DNA from: Lethocerus indicus
Taxonomy: Eukaryota > Arthropoda > Insecta > Hemiptera > Belostomatidae
NCBI GenBank assembly: GCA_019843655.1
Contig: JACDQD010000129.1
Location: 1-64,000, forward strand
DNA: 64,000 nucleotides
Direction of reading: 5' to 3'
This document shows positions 46,769 through 57,800 of the stretch, in pieces (position 1 is the first letter of the stretch; each line of letters begins with the position of its first letter). Under the pieces are notes generated by a model. It did not search any database and was not told the DNA's origin. It saw only the letters and a list, made by a program, of their open reading frames with translations. The position numbers and the translations under genes are program-made.

Positions 46769-46915
46769 TCATATTGTAAGATTGAGGGGGGGAGGTTGAG
46801 GAGTTACAAAGTAGGGTTTAATAATTGAATATTTCTGATTCGATACCGACTTGCTTTTGGGCTTCTTCTTCAGCAGAACGTTGGTCAGGAACATGACGAC
46901 GAGGGACAGTTTAAC
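46769..46915 (-). other. Candidate terminal exon, minus strand, unidentified
   Basis: On the minus strand a pyrimidine-rich tract and acceptor (TATTATTTGTGCCTCAG) precede a frame starting VKLSLVVMFLTNVLLKKKPK, with a hydrophobic segment followed by a basic cluster, ending with a stop at about 46,769. A donor-like GTGAGG lies 71 bp upstream, but joining the two sides in any phase meets a stop quickly, so the gene model is unproven. Not recognised. Confidence 0.22.
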
Positions 46916-47002
46916 CTGAGGCACAAATAATATAAAAAAAGAACAAAGCGGCACAACACAGAGGTAAACAACTAACCTAACCTCACCGATCAGCTGATCC
47001 AA

Positions 47003-48080
47003 TTCGACAATTTAGTTCGAAATTACGGCAACGAAATATACATTTTTTTTTTTAAATCCTACAATTTGGTCCCTACCCTATTTTTAAGGCCTCGATTAAT
47101 TAATCGGCAACTCCTGGAATTTTCCGGCCCACAATAAATAAAAATATTACTCGTTTAATATCAATTTTTATTATCGAGTATTGATTCGAAATTTTACGAT
47201 TGTAACGGAATACGATATTTTTACGTCTCGGCCGTTTAAGCATTTTACTTTTTGTAAGGTTATGATGAAAAATAAAGTTATGAAACAAATTTATGGAGCA
47301 TTATAGCATAATGTGTGTTAATTAAAATTTAATTACACCGGTTATATTACGGAATATCTTGATATTAATTTCAGCAGTTGGTAACTCTGACGAGGGAAGG
47401 TTACCCTAGCAATAAGGTTAAGTTTATGTGTTTGGAAGTGGCCACCACTCAGTTTGCTGAACGTTATTTTTAAAAGATTATTTTACTTTTAAGGTATTTA
47501 AGAACATTATTAGTAACTAGAAAGTAGTAGGCATTTAACTCAGATTAACTTACCCCATTTAATACCTCTAAGAAAGAAATGTAACAAAATCGAAGCTTGA
47601 GGAAGAAAAGCATATACATTAGTTTTTTTTTTTCAATCATTCTGTCTTATACCCGTAGGTTATAGACTATAAATTTGATAAGTTTATAGATAAAAAATAA
47701 AATTCCTTACTTCGAGTATGTATACATTTTTCCTTCAGATTCCGTGAATTCTTCCATGGCCATTCTTCAATTTCCACACCCACAAAATACATTGTGCTTC
47801 TATAAGCAAAATAATAATAATAATAATAAAAAGAGTTGCCTACAGCGTAAGAGCATTTTTACCCAAAATTAAATTGTTTTACATTAAAAATTATTAATAT
47901 TTCTAAATTTTTTCAACGATCACTATTTAGAATGAAGTAGCGTTTAATTTTACGTTATATAAGGGTAATTTATTGATAATAACAATCCTAGATGAGTTGT
48001 GATAATTGCTCAGGGTAGGATCTAAATATAAATTCTTAAACTGTCGATTTTTATTAACGCCAATTTAACGTTTCTATCAT
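47003..48080. other. Unique AT-rich flank, no gene seen
   Basis: Non-repetitive sequence upstream of the mRpS12-like first exon. Simple features only: a T-run near 47,042, an AAT microsatellite at 47,811-47,829. No convincing ORF, although a 5' non-coding exon or promoter of the downstream gene could lie here unseen. Confidence 0.5.
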
Positions 48081-48388
48081 TCCAGGTGTTGAGAATGAAC
48101 TTTGCGTTGCAAAAAATCACCGCTACGTTTTCGCAGGCTGCGAAAACAACACTCGATCGATTCAACGGTGAGTGAAAAGACTCGCCAAAAATAAATAACA
48201 GTAACGTATTCACCGCACGATTTTACCCAAATTGACACGTTCGATATCGGCCGTAACGCTCATTCAACGTTTTAAACATTTCAATTTAGATAGCGGTTTT
48301 TTTTCTGTACGAAATATTTATAACCGGCAGATTATATCAGTCGTTTTTTCTTCTAAAGAATATCAATTGTACGACTACTCCAGTTAAT

Positions 48389-49010
48389 TTGATATACCTG
48401 TTTTGTGGTCTGCGCACAACCACCAGACCGTCCCCTAATGACAATCTGACTCAAACGGATTAACAAAATCCGAAGACAAACACACCCAATAACAATAACA
48501 GAACAATTTGATATACCTGTGTGTGTGGTCTGCGAGGGGTTGGAATGTACTGTAGGTTCGTGGTGTTTCTGTCTCCCCTCCCGCTGCCGGTTCGGTCTTT
48601 TGCTAGACCGGTTAGTCGGCCGCTCGCCATCTTCAGTAGCGCCCTGTGTCACTGTCCACTGTCCTCACTGCTGCACTGTAGTGTTTGTCAGTATGTCAGT
48701 CGTCTATATATATGTGTTCTGTTATTGTAGGTCCGTGATGTTTCTGTCTCCTCTCGCTGAGGTTCGGTCTTTTGCTAGACCGGTTAGTCGGCCGCTCGCC
48801 ATCTTCAGTAGCGCCCTGTGTCACTGTCCACTGTCCTCACTGCTGCACTGTAGTGTTTGTCAGTATGTCAGTCGTCTATATATATGTGTTCTGTTATTGT
48901 AGGTCCGTGATGTTTCTGTCTCCTCTCGCTGAGGTTCGGTCTTTTGCTAGACCGGTTAGTCGGCCGCTCGCCATCTTCAGTAGCGCCCTGTGTCACTGTC
49001 ACTGTTGGCA
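48389..49010 (+). mobile_element. Foldback-type repeats in mRpS12 intron, forward arms
   Basis: Three direct copies of a ~172-175-bp segment start near 48,556, 48,731 and 48,903, each with GTCTCCTCTCGCTGAGG-like and GCCATCTTCAGTAGCGCCC sequences. They sit in the same transcriptional direction inside the intron. The ORFs they produce are repeat shadows. Confidence 0.75.
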
Positions 49011-49239
49011 CTTTGGACGTTTTTTGGGCATCCTCACCGCTGCCGGAAGGGGATGGTGTGGTGGTTGGGCAAAAAAGGAAAAGAATTAGATATTATAGAA
49101 AACCTGGAAGTCTTCAAACATAAGAAAAACAACATTATAAATGAGAAAATTAATTCCCAGAGTGAGGAGATATTTGCACCTATAATCCTATTAAAGGATC
49201 ACACCGTCCCCCTTCGGACAATCTGACTCTCACTTAGAG

Positions 49240-49480
49240 AAACGGATTAACAAAATCCGAAGACAAACACAACAACAACAACAACAACCCCCCCCCCCGA
49301 TAACAATAACAGAACACACACATATATATATATAGACGACTGACATACTGACAAACACTAGCAGTGCAGCAGTGAGGACAGTGGACAGTGACACAGGGCG
49401 CTACTGAAGATGGCGAGCGGCCAACAAACCGGTCTAGCAAAAGACCGAACCTCAGCGAGAGGAGACGGAAACATCACGAA
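49240..49480 (-). mobile_element. Foldback-type repeat in mRpS12 intron, reverse arm
   Basis: Inverted copy of the preceding segments: GGGCGCTACTGAAGATGGCG and GGTCTAGCAAAAGACCGAAC, beginning with GGATTAACAAAATCCGAAGA, which also occurs directly at 48,457. An AAC microsatellite and a poly-C run lie at 49,270-49,300. Confidence 0.75.
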
Positions 49481-49855
49481 CATAGAGAGAAGAATTATTT
49501 CGTATCTAATATACCGGTGCGGTATTATGGTTTTTTCAGCGTTCGGCCGAGGTATGGCAGGAGACTGGTCGCACCGCCCGACCAGGAGTGCGCTCGACGG
49601 CCGACGTTTCGCCAAAGGCGTCGTCCTCAAGACGCTGATCAAGAAGCCGAATTGGGCGAATCGGAAATGCGTCGTCGTCAGAGTGAGCGGCGGCAAAGAG
49701 ATGGTCGCCTAGGTGCCGGCCGTCGGCCACAACCTCCACCAGCACAACATTGTACTGGCACGCTCCACGCGGCAAGATTAAATGCGTCCGCGCCAAATAC
49801 CACTCGCCGCACGTCATCAAAAACTGAGACCGTTCAGTCTCTCTCCACTTCGGTT

Positions 49856-50158
49856 ACAGTTAGTTTAAAATAAAATTATATATAATAAGAGCGTAGAATA
49901 ATTTACGAGAGATATCTTCGTCCAGGAGGGCGTATTCCGACTTCGGGACAGACTTTTCTATCGGTTTTCCGACCTCCCGTTCGGCGCGATCTCGGGAGGG
50001 AAAGCTTTCGGATCGGCCGTAAATATAACACCCGAATTCGACTTTTATCTTGCCAGCCGTCGTCATCAGACATTCCTGCGACAGAATTTCGTTGAAAACA
50101 ATCGGTTTTCGTTAAATAGTCCAATAGAGTCGTGCCCCAATTCAAGACACACGCCCGG

Positions 50159-50194
<36 letters not shown>

Positions 50195-50340
50195 AGAATG
50201 GTCGGGTGGCTGTAAAATAAACATTATCGGATGAGGCTTTTCTCCGGCAAGTTTGACATCGCTCAGTGTCGACGCAGTTCTAGTTTTCGCTTCTGTTTTA
50301 TAGTGCGTTATAGTGCGACGCCTGCAGTCGGGTTATATTA
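49856..50340. other. Sequence downstream of mRpS12-like gene
   Basis: AATAAAA at about 49,868 is a possible polyadenylation signal for the disrupted gene. A (TA)n run lies at 50,160-50,190. The two short frames on the minus strand (49,860-50,145) match nothing known to me. Confidence 0.4.
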
Positions 50341-50352
50341 AAAGTGTTCCTT

Positions 50353-50388
50353 TATAAAAGCGTTTAAATTCCGCTCCGTCTACAGTAT
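50353..50388 (+). promoter_or_regulatory. Candidate TATA plus initiator core promoter
   Basis: TATAAAAG at 50,353-50,360 and CAGT at 50,383-50,386 with A 31 bases after the TATA start, the usual insect core-promoter geometry. The region is locally richer in CpG. No confident downstream coding exon was found; the first ATG (about 50,395) closes after 13 codons. Confidence 0.3.
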
Positions 50389-50923
50389 TCGTTAATGCCC
50401 AGATCGTATTTCTTGTACTGTTACTCTATACTGTAGGGAATACGGATTAACTGAGACAGTTTGAAAAACTCTTTCGGTAGTATTTCACAGTCAGCCTGAA
50501 ATTATTGTTCGTTCGCTAAATATATCTAAATACTCGACCGACTTTATTAATATAAACGCGGACACAAATCTTGACGCGAGTCAGCTGCGAACGAGCACTA
50601 AAACTATATCTCCCATTGTATAGAATCTATATTCGGGTACCGCAATCGCCGTATATAGAAAGGGATGATAACGTCTTCCCTTCTACTTTCCCGTAGCGGC
50701 ATTATTCTCAGTTTCCCTTCACTATCTCAATAACTAATTCCTCGGTGAAAAATAATTTGTGAAAAATCTATAGGTTCTTCTATGCGTGTCTTTCACCGGG
50801 TATAAACGGTATTCTTTTGGGGATTTCTTCGGATTCCCGTGCACACTGTCCATTCCGAAGGTTCACGAAGAGTCACTTCGGCTTCCGGATTCGCTATTTC
50901 GATTATTCGGATTTTTCCTCATC

Positions 50924-51061
50924 TCACTCCTCCAACGTCATCGTCGTCTTCATTCTTATGGGCGAGCCGTCTCTACGTCGTAGCGATGTCATTTCGTTCG
51001 TTAACCGGCCGGAAAAATCGAACTCGTCTTCGCTAGAAGTAATTTCTTCGTCGTATTCCAT
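50924..51061 (-). other. Acidic short frame, minus strand, unidentified
   Basis: From ATG at 51,061 the minus strand reads MEYDEEITSSEDEFDFSGRL and continues to 45 codons; the same frame goes on past several stops. The acidic start resembles the N-termini of some transposase-derived genes, but no catalytic domain is seen. A decayed element is more likely than a gene. Confidence 0.2.
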
Positions 51062-51499
51062 ACTTATCGGGGGATCTCGGTAACTTTCAAAAGAAATGAT
51101 GCGATCGACAAGAAGGTCGATTTCGAACTCGGATGTCGAAAACCGCCGGAGTTCCGACTTGATGTGAGATAAGACATTTTATCGGATGAGCGCGGTGCCG
51201 AGATGTCCTTTATTTCGGATAACGCACACCGCTTAATACGATCTACAAAAGGCCGATTAGACCTTTCGAGCGATATTCCTTAGGTCGAACGGCAGATAAA
51301 CGCATCGATTCGAATGGTGCATCTCTCAGGCACCGCTCCAGCGCAAAGGATTAAAACCGACAAAGTCCGCTGGAGGAAATCGACAACATATCATTTAGAT
51401 TGTCACAGCTGTGTATTTGAATACAGTTAATAGAATTTCCAAAAAAAACACTCACAGGTCTGCATTTCTATTTTTCCTTTTACTCACTTCTAGAACCCC

Positions 51500-51555
<56 letters not shown>

Positions 51556-51556
51556 G
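51500..51556. repeat. (TA)n palindrome
   Basis: About 28 TA units framed by CCCCG and CGGGG, so the whole block is a perfect palindrome (CCCCGTATA...TATACGGGG). Confidence 0.9.
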
Positions 51557-51704
51557 GGGAAACCTATTATTTTACTGCGCTTAAGAATAATTATTGTCAT
51601 TTTCCTACTTTGCAATTTGTTTTAACCGAGAAAACGACACAGTGTCCATCGAATATTTTTATCGAGTCACTAACTAAAAGTACCGGATGAAAATTTTCAT
51701 CGTC

Positions 51705-52062
51705 AGTTTTTCAAGAATTTTACGCAGAAGAAACGGACTTATTAATATTTGAAAATTCTTTACAATTCGATATTGTAAAAGCGTCGGACAATTTACAACT
51801 AGAGTTAATTGATTTGCAATCGTACAATGTATATAAAAATAATTTCGACGAAAATAATTTAATCGCATTTTATTCGAATCTATCGGAAAACTAATTTCCC
51901 AATTTAGGAAATTTATGCGAACAAACATTTTCGAGTATGAATTTCATAAAATCAAAATATTTCATCCGAGGTTGATGGATGAAAATTGACAAAACTTGTC
52001 GAGGATCTCAGCATCCCAAACACGACCGGACTTAAACGAATTATCAAAAAATATATTAATGA
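51705..52062 (+). pseudogene. hAT-like transposase C-terminal remnant
   Basis: One frame, broken by stops, reads FQEFYAEETDLLIFENSLQF, then LQLELIDLQSYNVYK, FYSNLSEN, stop, FPNLGNLCEQTFSSMNFIKS, and finally RISASQTRPDLNELSK. These are the blocks of the C-terminal dimerisation region of hAT transposases of the ZBED5/GTF2IRD2-like group (LQLELIDLQ, CEQxFSxMNxxKS, PDLNEL). Stops at three points and missing residues between FPNL and CEQ show it is dead. The catalytic half is not present upstream. Confidence 0.75.
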
Positions 52063-52630
52063 ATGAATAATATTTCACTTATACATATGTAATTGGAATT
52101 GTATTTTCTTTTTTTTCCCTTTTAAGAATTGTAAAATTTTTGTTCTCCGACATTATTGTTGTTACGGCGTGTCGATAAAAAATAAATTTTTTCTATATTT
52201 ATTTTTAATAATATTTATACAAGTATACGTGATATAAAAGCGCTATTTAAGTTAGATTCGAAATGGCCCGCCGTCCGAAAAAAGTATTAGAATATTAGTA
52301 TCACGGAAAGTAAATAAACTTTTCCAAAACCTTGTGCCGCGTTGTGTTCCATTCTCTGAATTTATTCGAAACGAAGCGCGTTTTATTTTTTATTTTTGCT
52401 TCATTCTCTATTTCACGAACCTTTATTTAATCCCTTTGAAATATTTGAAAAGGGAACAGAATATAACGGTCGAAACAAATAGTTGGATATTTAACGACGA
52501 TTCAAATGACAGAAAAAAGTAATAGATTTTTATTGGACGAACTAAACTCAAACTGTAAAAACGGCCCTCGAGGACACAAGCGGATATCGGCAAATGCACA
52601 ATTGCGCTTTTAAAATAAGGAAAACAAAAA
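52063..52630. other. AT-rich sequence, no gene seen
   Basis: Unique, with T-runs and no convincing exon. A 62-codon frame at 52,334 is very rich in Phe and unsupported. Confidence 0.5.
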
Positions 52631-52635
52631 CTTAC

Positions 52636-52713
52636 GCCGATTGAAAGTTCATTGTATTTGCTGCGTTCGATGACGGTGAGAATGGCCCTGTGACCCGATT
52701 GTAAAGCTTTCAT
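52636..52713 (-). other. Candidate internal exon, minus strand, unidentified
   Basis: On the minus strand, a frame containing FGECMKALQSGHRAILTV then IERSKYNELSIG ends exactly at a strong donor, GGC/GTAAGT (donor at 52,630-52,635). The acceptor is unclear; pyrimidine-rich TCTTTTCATTCCCC lies upstream near 52,740. Composition is protein-like and CpG-rich compared with the AT-rich flanks. I do not recognise the protein. Confidence 0.35.
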
Positions 52714-52739
52714 GCATTCGCCGAAATCGGGGAATGAAA

Positions 52740-53650
52740 AGACTTTTCATCATTTATTACCGGCAGGCCGCTCCGTATAAATTCTCTGGAAAGAGAAGAA
52801 AATTTAAAATGTTTTACGACGATAAATTATACAATTAAATAAAGTATAAATAAACTATTAATCCCGTTTTTCTCCGCTTCATTTAGGCTCAATTAATTAC
52901 ACCTCGCCGTTATGTACTCCTCGCACATTTTGTACACACTGTCAATAATATTAGGCGCGTAAAGTTAAAAAGAGGGAGAAAGATTTCAAAACCAGGTTTA
53001 AACGATAAATAATTACTTTACAACAGTGTACTTGGTAACAAAATTCAAACAGTAGTCGAAAATATTCGGGAAATAAACAATCTTTGTTCACTATCCTGTG
53101 TTTCCTTTTGGTCGGTAGTGATTACGCTTTTAAATTAAATTCTACGAAATCCAAACTTTACAGTCAAAATATTATAGGAGAATGTCAGCAGCCGGCACTG
53201 CTGCTACATATCGGCAAAAGGAAAACTGTACGATCAATACACAACGATTAATAATACTGAGCGCGGTATGAAATTATTTTTAAAACCTATAATTATACGT
53301 AGCTGACAATTTTAAAAAGGCTAGTCTTTTAATATATCCGACTGTAAGTTGCTTGAAATGAAATCTAAACTAGGTGATCACTGGAGTATGGCCAAAAAAC
53401 ACAGTCGGACAGCTAGTTTTCCTCAGCTCTTTCGAAATACTTATAAATATGGAAAGTTAAGAGAATCGTCCCGACAGTGTAAGGTAAATTATTGTACACA
53501 ACAATCAAAGGGGTGAAGGAGGATTCTTGTGAGAAAATATGAAAATTAAAGCTTCTGTAAGCCCCAAACCTGCCCACATGTTTATAACCTACCTTTGACA
53601 TTTCTTTTAGGCTGGGTTCGTAAAATTTTTTCAATATATTTTCAGAATTA
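52740..53650. other. Mostly unique AT-rich sequence
   Basis: A 96-codon minus-strand frame (53,413-53,703) ends with a hydrophobic stretch NLPYTVGTILLTFHIYKYF and YFERAEEN; it could contain a small terminal exon, but its beginning overlaps a foldback-family fragment. No splice phase fits cleanly. Confidence 0.3.
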
Positions 53651-53654
53651 AATT

Positions 53655-53712
53655 TTGACGGTCTAACAAAAATACCAAACCTTGTGAGAGGAGACGGAAA
53701 CACGAAATCTAC
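53655..53712 (-). mobile_element. Diverged foldback-family fragment
   Basis: GGTCTAACAAAAATACCAAA and GTGAGAGGAGACGGAAACAC correspond to GGTCTAGCAAAAGACCGAAC and AGCGAGAGGAGACGGAAAC of the copy at 49,430. Confidence 0.5.
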
Positions 53713-54927
53713 GGTATCCCATCTTTTTCCCGGAATTTATATTTTTCGACGCCCAACTATATACGAAAATGAATAAACGGTAATAATAATATAAACGAAC
53801 GATACGAATGTGAAACTTTATGATCCACAGAATCGGAATTTCCTTCTTCTTCGTCCGTCCGTACGCGTATTCAAAATGTATTCCGTTTCTCGGCTCTTTC
53901 GGGTGGGAACAAGCCCGAAAATTATTGTCGAACAAATCGTTCAATACCACTTATATTGTGTACAAAAGTTATATGCATTTTCGGTAGAAATTATTCAAAT
54001 TTAAATCCGAGTGTATAAACCGCCTGTAGGTGGAGTGGTTGTCGGCCCTGCCGCTCCGGGCGCTGCTGTCCGTGTCCGAAACGGCCGACTAAACGAAACT
54101 TATTTATTGGACGCATATTTAAAATAACTCTAAAATAATTTCAAATTAATAAAACGGCTAAAATCACCCCGAAAATTCTGTTTATTTTTTTCATTTTTTT
54201 CTTTTTTTAATTTTTTTTCCTTTTTATCATATTTTTCAATTTTTATCTTTTTCTACGGTTTCATCACTGTCTTTTGTTCTTTTTTTCTTTCCTTTCTTTT
54301 TTCTCATTTTTCTCTTTTTTTTCTTTTTTCCCTAAATTTTACTACAACTCAGCAATCGGAGTACATCGTATTTGTCGAAATTACTCTTTCAGTTTTACTT
54401 TTCGGCGATTGTGACAATATACAATAATAATTCTTTTGATACCGATTGTTCGAATGTATCGAGGTTAAGGGTTTTACAATTTTTCGGTTCGGGGGCCGCG
54501 GTTTTTTAAATTCCTAATTTCCGGTCGAATGAAATCTACGAGAGGTGAATATATTGGCCGAGATAACTTTTTCAGTTTTACTCGCCGCCGATTGCGACAA
54601 TATACGACGGATTGGAAAGCGTCCAAGTTAAGGGAATATACGTTCTGACTTTCTTTTCCTCTCCGCGAATCTCAACTAATTTCCTCGCCCTATAACAATT
54701 GGTAATTTTATTGGTATAAAACCTGGACGGGGAAAATAGTTTGTTAGAGATTTTGTGTTTTGCCGATTATGGCTAATGCTTTTTGTTTCGACGAAATTTA
54801 CTCGGCTCTTGTTGAGGGGCTGGCGCGGTTTCCAACTTGAAAGGTTATTTTAACATTTAAAATTACCGCACGATAGGACGGAATTAAAAATAAAACGGCC
54901 TTTAGTTGAGTTTGGAATTTCTATCAG

Positions 54928-54929
<2 letters not shown>
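53713..54929. other. Unique sequence with pyrimidine tract and diverged duplication
   Basis: A CpG-rich patch lies at 54,025-54,090 with no convincing exon. From 54,180 to 54,345 one strand is almost pure T/C. Two related stretches, TTTCAGTTTTACTTTTCGGC (about 54,388) and TTTCAGTTTTACTCGCCGCC (about 54,571), each followed by ATTG.GACAATATAC, form a diverged duplication about 180 bp apart. Confidence 0.45.
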
Positions 54930-54998
<69 letters not shown>

Positions 54999-55000
54999 TA
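54930..55000. repeat. (TA)n microsatellite
   Basis: About 34 TA units with a single AATA interruption near the end. Confidence 0.9.
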
Positions 55001-55539
55001 TTTCAGTTTGTTTGCTCGCTATGATACTCATGCCAATATTTCTATTGAGTTCAATGAGAGATTTGATACTCCATTTGATATTATTACTCCTGATACTGTA
55101 TTTTTTGTAAACCATTTACAGAAAACCGATTCAATAATCTACATACATATTTGGTTTTTAATCGGTTATACCGAGAATGTTCTACTTTCGAACATTAATA
55201 GATATTATATTACTAATATAGATTGAAAAAAGGTTTCGATTGTAAATGAGGTGGAGACATTTTGTAGTTATAAATTTTAACATTTTATATATTTCTGCAC
55301 GATACGAAAAATACAATACCTCGGACAAAATTAAAAATAAAAGGAGCGTTAGTTGTGTTTGAAATTTGGAGAGTTTAGCATTTATTTTAATTCCGAAGAA
55401 TCATTTCACATTTAATACCTAGTTCAATCGATTAACTGATAATGTTTCAATTTTTTTTCTGAATCATTTATAATAAACGCGAATAATATTATGAGACTGA
55501 GGTAAAAAAAAGTGTTGTTAGGGGCAAACATTAGAAATA
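55001..55539. other. AT-rich sequence, no gene seen
   Basis: Unique, with a 72-codon plus-strand frame (55,008) that has no family resemblance or splice context. Confidence 0.45.
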
Positions 55540-57195
55540 AAGTTTATATTGTTTAAATTTCGATTATTTGATATCGGATTATCTGTAAATGTCCGCATTA
55601 ATATTCGACGAGTAATAGCTGTTTGGTGATTATTTATCATTTGATAGTGCGTCGGGTTGAAAATGGATTTAAAAATAGTTGCAATCGCTTTTTTCAGACT
55701 ACTAAATACCGGACATTACCGATACATTTTTTTGTATAATAACCAAAAAAAAAATCAAATACCTACAATAATACAATTGATTGTATCGCTTGTAAAACAG
55801 TTACGGAAAACCGATTTAATTATGTGTGCAATGTGCATACAGATTTGGTTCTCCCATTTTCTATATTTATTCCAGTTCGGAAATAAATAATAATTGCCAT
55901 TAATACTCGTTAAAATGATGTCAAAGCCCTTAGTTTCTTCCATCTTATTTATTGTACAATCGACCTTTATTATAGTCTTTATTATAGTCAAGTGAAGAGA
56001 GTGATTTTGCGTATGAATGAAGAAGAATGAGTGTGAATTTCTTTCAATTCTTTGGACAAATAAAATAAAATATAAACTAGTACTTAGAGATTCATTGCTC
56101 TATACGGGGGTATATAAATCGATAGACAATTTTAAACATATTTCTATTTCAAAAACCTTTAGATAGATATAATTTTTGGATAAACATTTTCTTAATTAAT
56201 GTATACAATTTTGTTCTCAAATGTTTTATACGAATCCCAGTTTAGAAATAAAAGCAATCGTCATTAATATTTAGAAAATGTGAAAGGTAAAATATAACCT
56301 GGTTCGTGTGTGAAATATTTGTAAAATGGATTTGAAAGTAGTTCCAAATAAATTTTTGTACCACAAAATACTAGACATTGATGACATATTTTTTTTTAGA
56401 TAATTATTTCTGTTAATTATTTACGAGGAAAAATATTTAAAAGCGATTTCAATCAGTTCGGATAATCTATAACGTCTGGTTATTTTTATAATTGGACAAT
56501 AAATTTGTTAAATATTTCAATTTATAAAACACTCAAATTTCTTGTAACCGCCACTGAATCATTTTCTCCCAACGACAGAAGTTTTGATCTCATAAATTAA
56601 ATCCCGACTAGTTGTATTAATGCTATATATTATACTAATTTATAATCAAGTATATTTTATACTACTTAGTGAAAAAACTGATCTGTTAGTAATAGGTAAA
56701 TGTGATCCGTTAATAATTTTATTAATCTGGATCCGAATGACTAACAACATCACTTATAAGGTGGGGCTTATAAATATACAATAAATGTTAAAAATATTTC
56801 AATTTAAAATACTTTGGAGCTCTGCTAACTGAATTTTAACCCATTCCAATTTTTTCCCTAAGACAGATTTTTTTTGTCCTGTTAATTGAAACCCAGTAAT
56901 TAGTTATAATAAATTAATACTGTATATAGGATAATAATTAATAATCACCCATATTTTTTGCTATTGTCAGCCAATGTCTATGTTGTGGCCAATCATAAAT
57001 CCTTTTTTTTCTATAATCTGGCTTATTCAGCCAGAATTTATTGTGCTTACACTAAATATATAGTTAGGGTAAAATAAATTTTTTTTTAAACTAGCCCTTA
57101 AAGGGTGGCAATAAACTGTGACAATTGTGAATGCAAACTTCCACCCTGTTTCTCGAGCAAATACAAATACATATTCTTTATTTTCAATGAATACA
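55540..57195 (+). mobile_element. AT-rich non-coding element family, copy 2
   Basis: Collinear with 37,677-39,190 and with the inverted arm at 39,470-40,125. It retains the ~80-bp part (about 56,805-56,890) missing from copy 1. No open frame is shared between copies, which argues that the family does not encode a protein here. Confidence 0.6.
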
Positions 57196-57210
57196 TTTAG
57201 TACATCTTTT

Positions 57211-57235
57211 AACACACACACACACACACACACAC
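57211..57235. repeat. (AC)n microsatellite
   Basis: About 12 CA units. Confidence 0.95.
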
Positions 57236-57637
57236 ATAAATGTCACATGTTTACACATATTCAGGCCCAGAGGCCTTATTTTCAGTTTAAACTGACAGAA
57301 AAAAAGATGCACTTTGCCGCGAATCGAGTGAAATGTCAAATTTTATATTGTGTTGAACAGGCCCAGTTTACGTTAATCTAACGTTAAGCTACAGACTGAC
57401 ATAAAACATTAACTAACGGTGTGTCGGTTTGTCCTCGGGATCAATATTGATATATTTTCTTGGCGTCATGTTTAATATACCGGTATAAAAAAACCAGATT
57501 TTACAGTTTGAATACTGTAGATTTCGTGCATTTCTGTTTCTGTTTCCAGAATATATATATAAATATATCCAGAATAGTGAAAGTCATTACAGAATCCAAA
57601 TTTTTGTTTTTATTTTTATATTAGAATACAAAATTGC

Positions 57638-57640
<3 letters not shown>
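57236..57640. other. Unique AT-rich sequence, no gene seen
   Basis: No convincing open frame and no repeat recognised. It may be intron upstream of the microexon candidate at 57,689. Confidence 0.4.

Positions 57641-57644
<4 letters not shown>

Positions 57645-57676
<32 letters not shown>
57645..57676. repeat. (TA)n microsatellite
   Basis: TA run directly upstream of the splice-acceptor-like tract at 57,677-57,688. Confidence 0.9.
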
Positions 57677-57677
<1 letters not shown>

Positions 57678-57688
57678 TTTCTTTTTAG

Positions 57689-57727
57689 AATCCGACGGAT
57701 ACTTCGACACCAATTGGCAACCTCAGG
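57689..57727 (+). other. Candidate 39-bp microexon, unidentified gene
   Basis: Strong acceptor (TCTTTTCTTTTTAG), 39 bases, then donor G/GTAAGA. If the previous exon supplies one base the insert reads SDGYFDTNWQPQ and preserves frame (39 is a multiple of three). GC content is higher than on either side. No neighbouring exon is recognised in the window, so the gene is unknown. Confidence 0.35.
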
Positions 57728-57800
57728 GTAAGAAGATGTCAAAGACAGCAGAAAGCGAGGAATTGCAACACGAGACAAAAACCACCGACACTATGGTCTT

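Larger units (their letters stand above)
48095..49827 (+). pseudogene. mRpS12: Mitochondrial ribosomal protein S12 (uS12m), two exons, disrupted
   Basis: Exon 1 (48,095-48,167) opens MNFALQKITATFSQAAK, a presequence-like start with the MNF of insect tko, and ends at donor G/GTGAGT. Exon 2 follows TTTTTTCAG at 49,540 in matching phase and reads FGRGMAG, then LDGRRFAKGVVLKTLIKKP and ANRKCVVVRVSGGKEMVA, the conserved core of mitochondrial S12, a decoding-centre protein of the small subunit. Lesions: the KKP repeat usually expected before N-ANRKC is missing (nine bases); TAG at 49,710 replaces the conserved Tyr after MVA; about 20 bases are lost near 49,765, shifting the end (KIKCVRAKY, stop 49,825) out of frame. 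Presence of an intron argues for a duplicated gene and not a processed copy. Assembly error is the alternative. Confidence 0.75.

Noticed and set aside
48519..49089. ORFs with VSMSVVYIYVFCY repeats
   Set aside because: They arise from three direct copies of the foldback-type repeat in the intron.
49388..49873. 161-residue ORF rich in Arg
   Set aside because: It is another frame over mRpS12 exon 2 and a foldback arm; the S12 frame explains the DNA better.
51500..51556. (TA)n palindromes as replication origins
   Set aside because: Many similar TA runs occur across the window and appear to be ordinary microsatellites or SINE tails.
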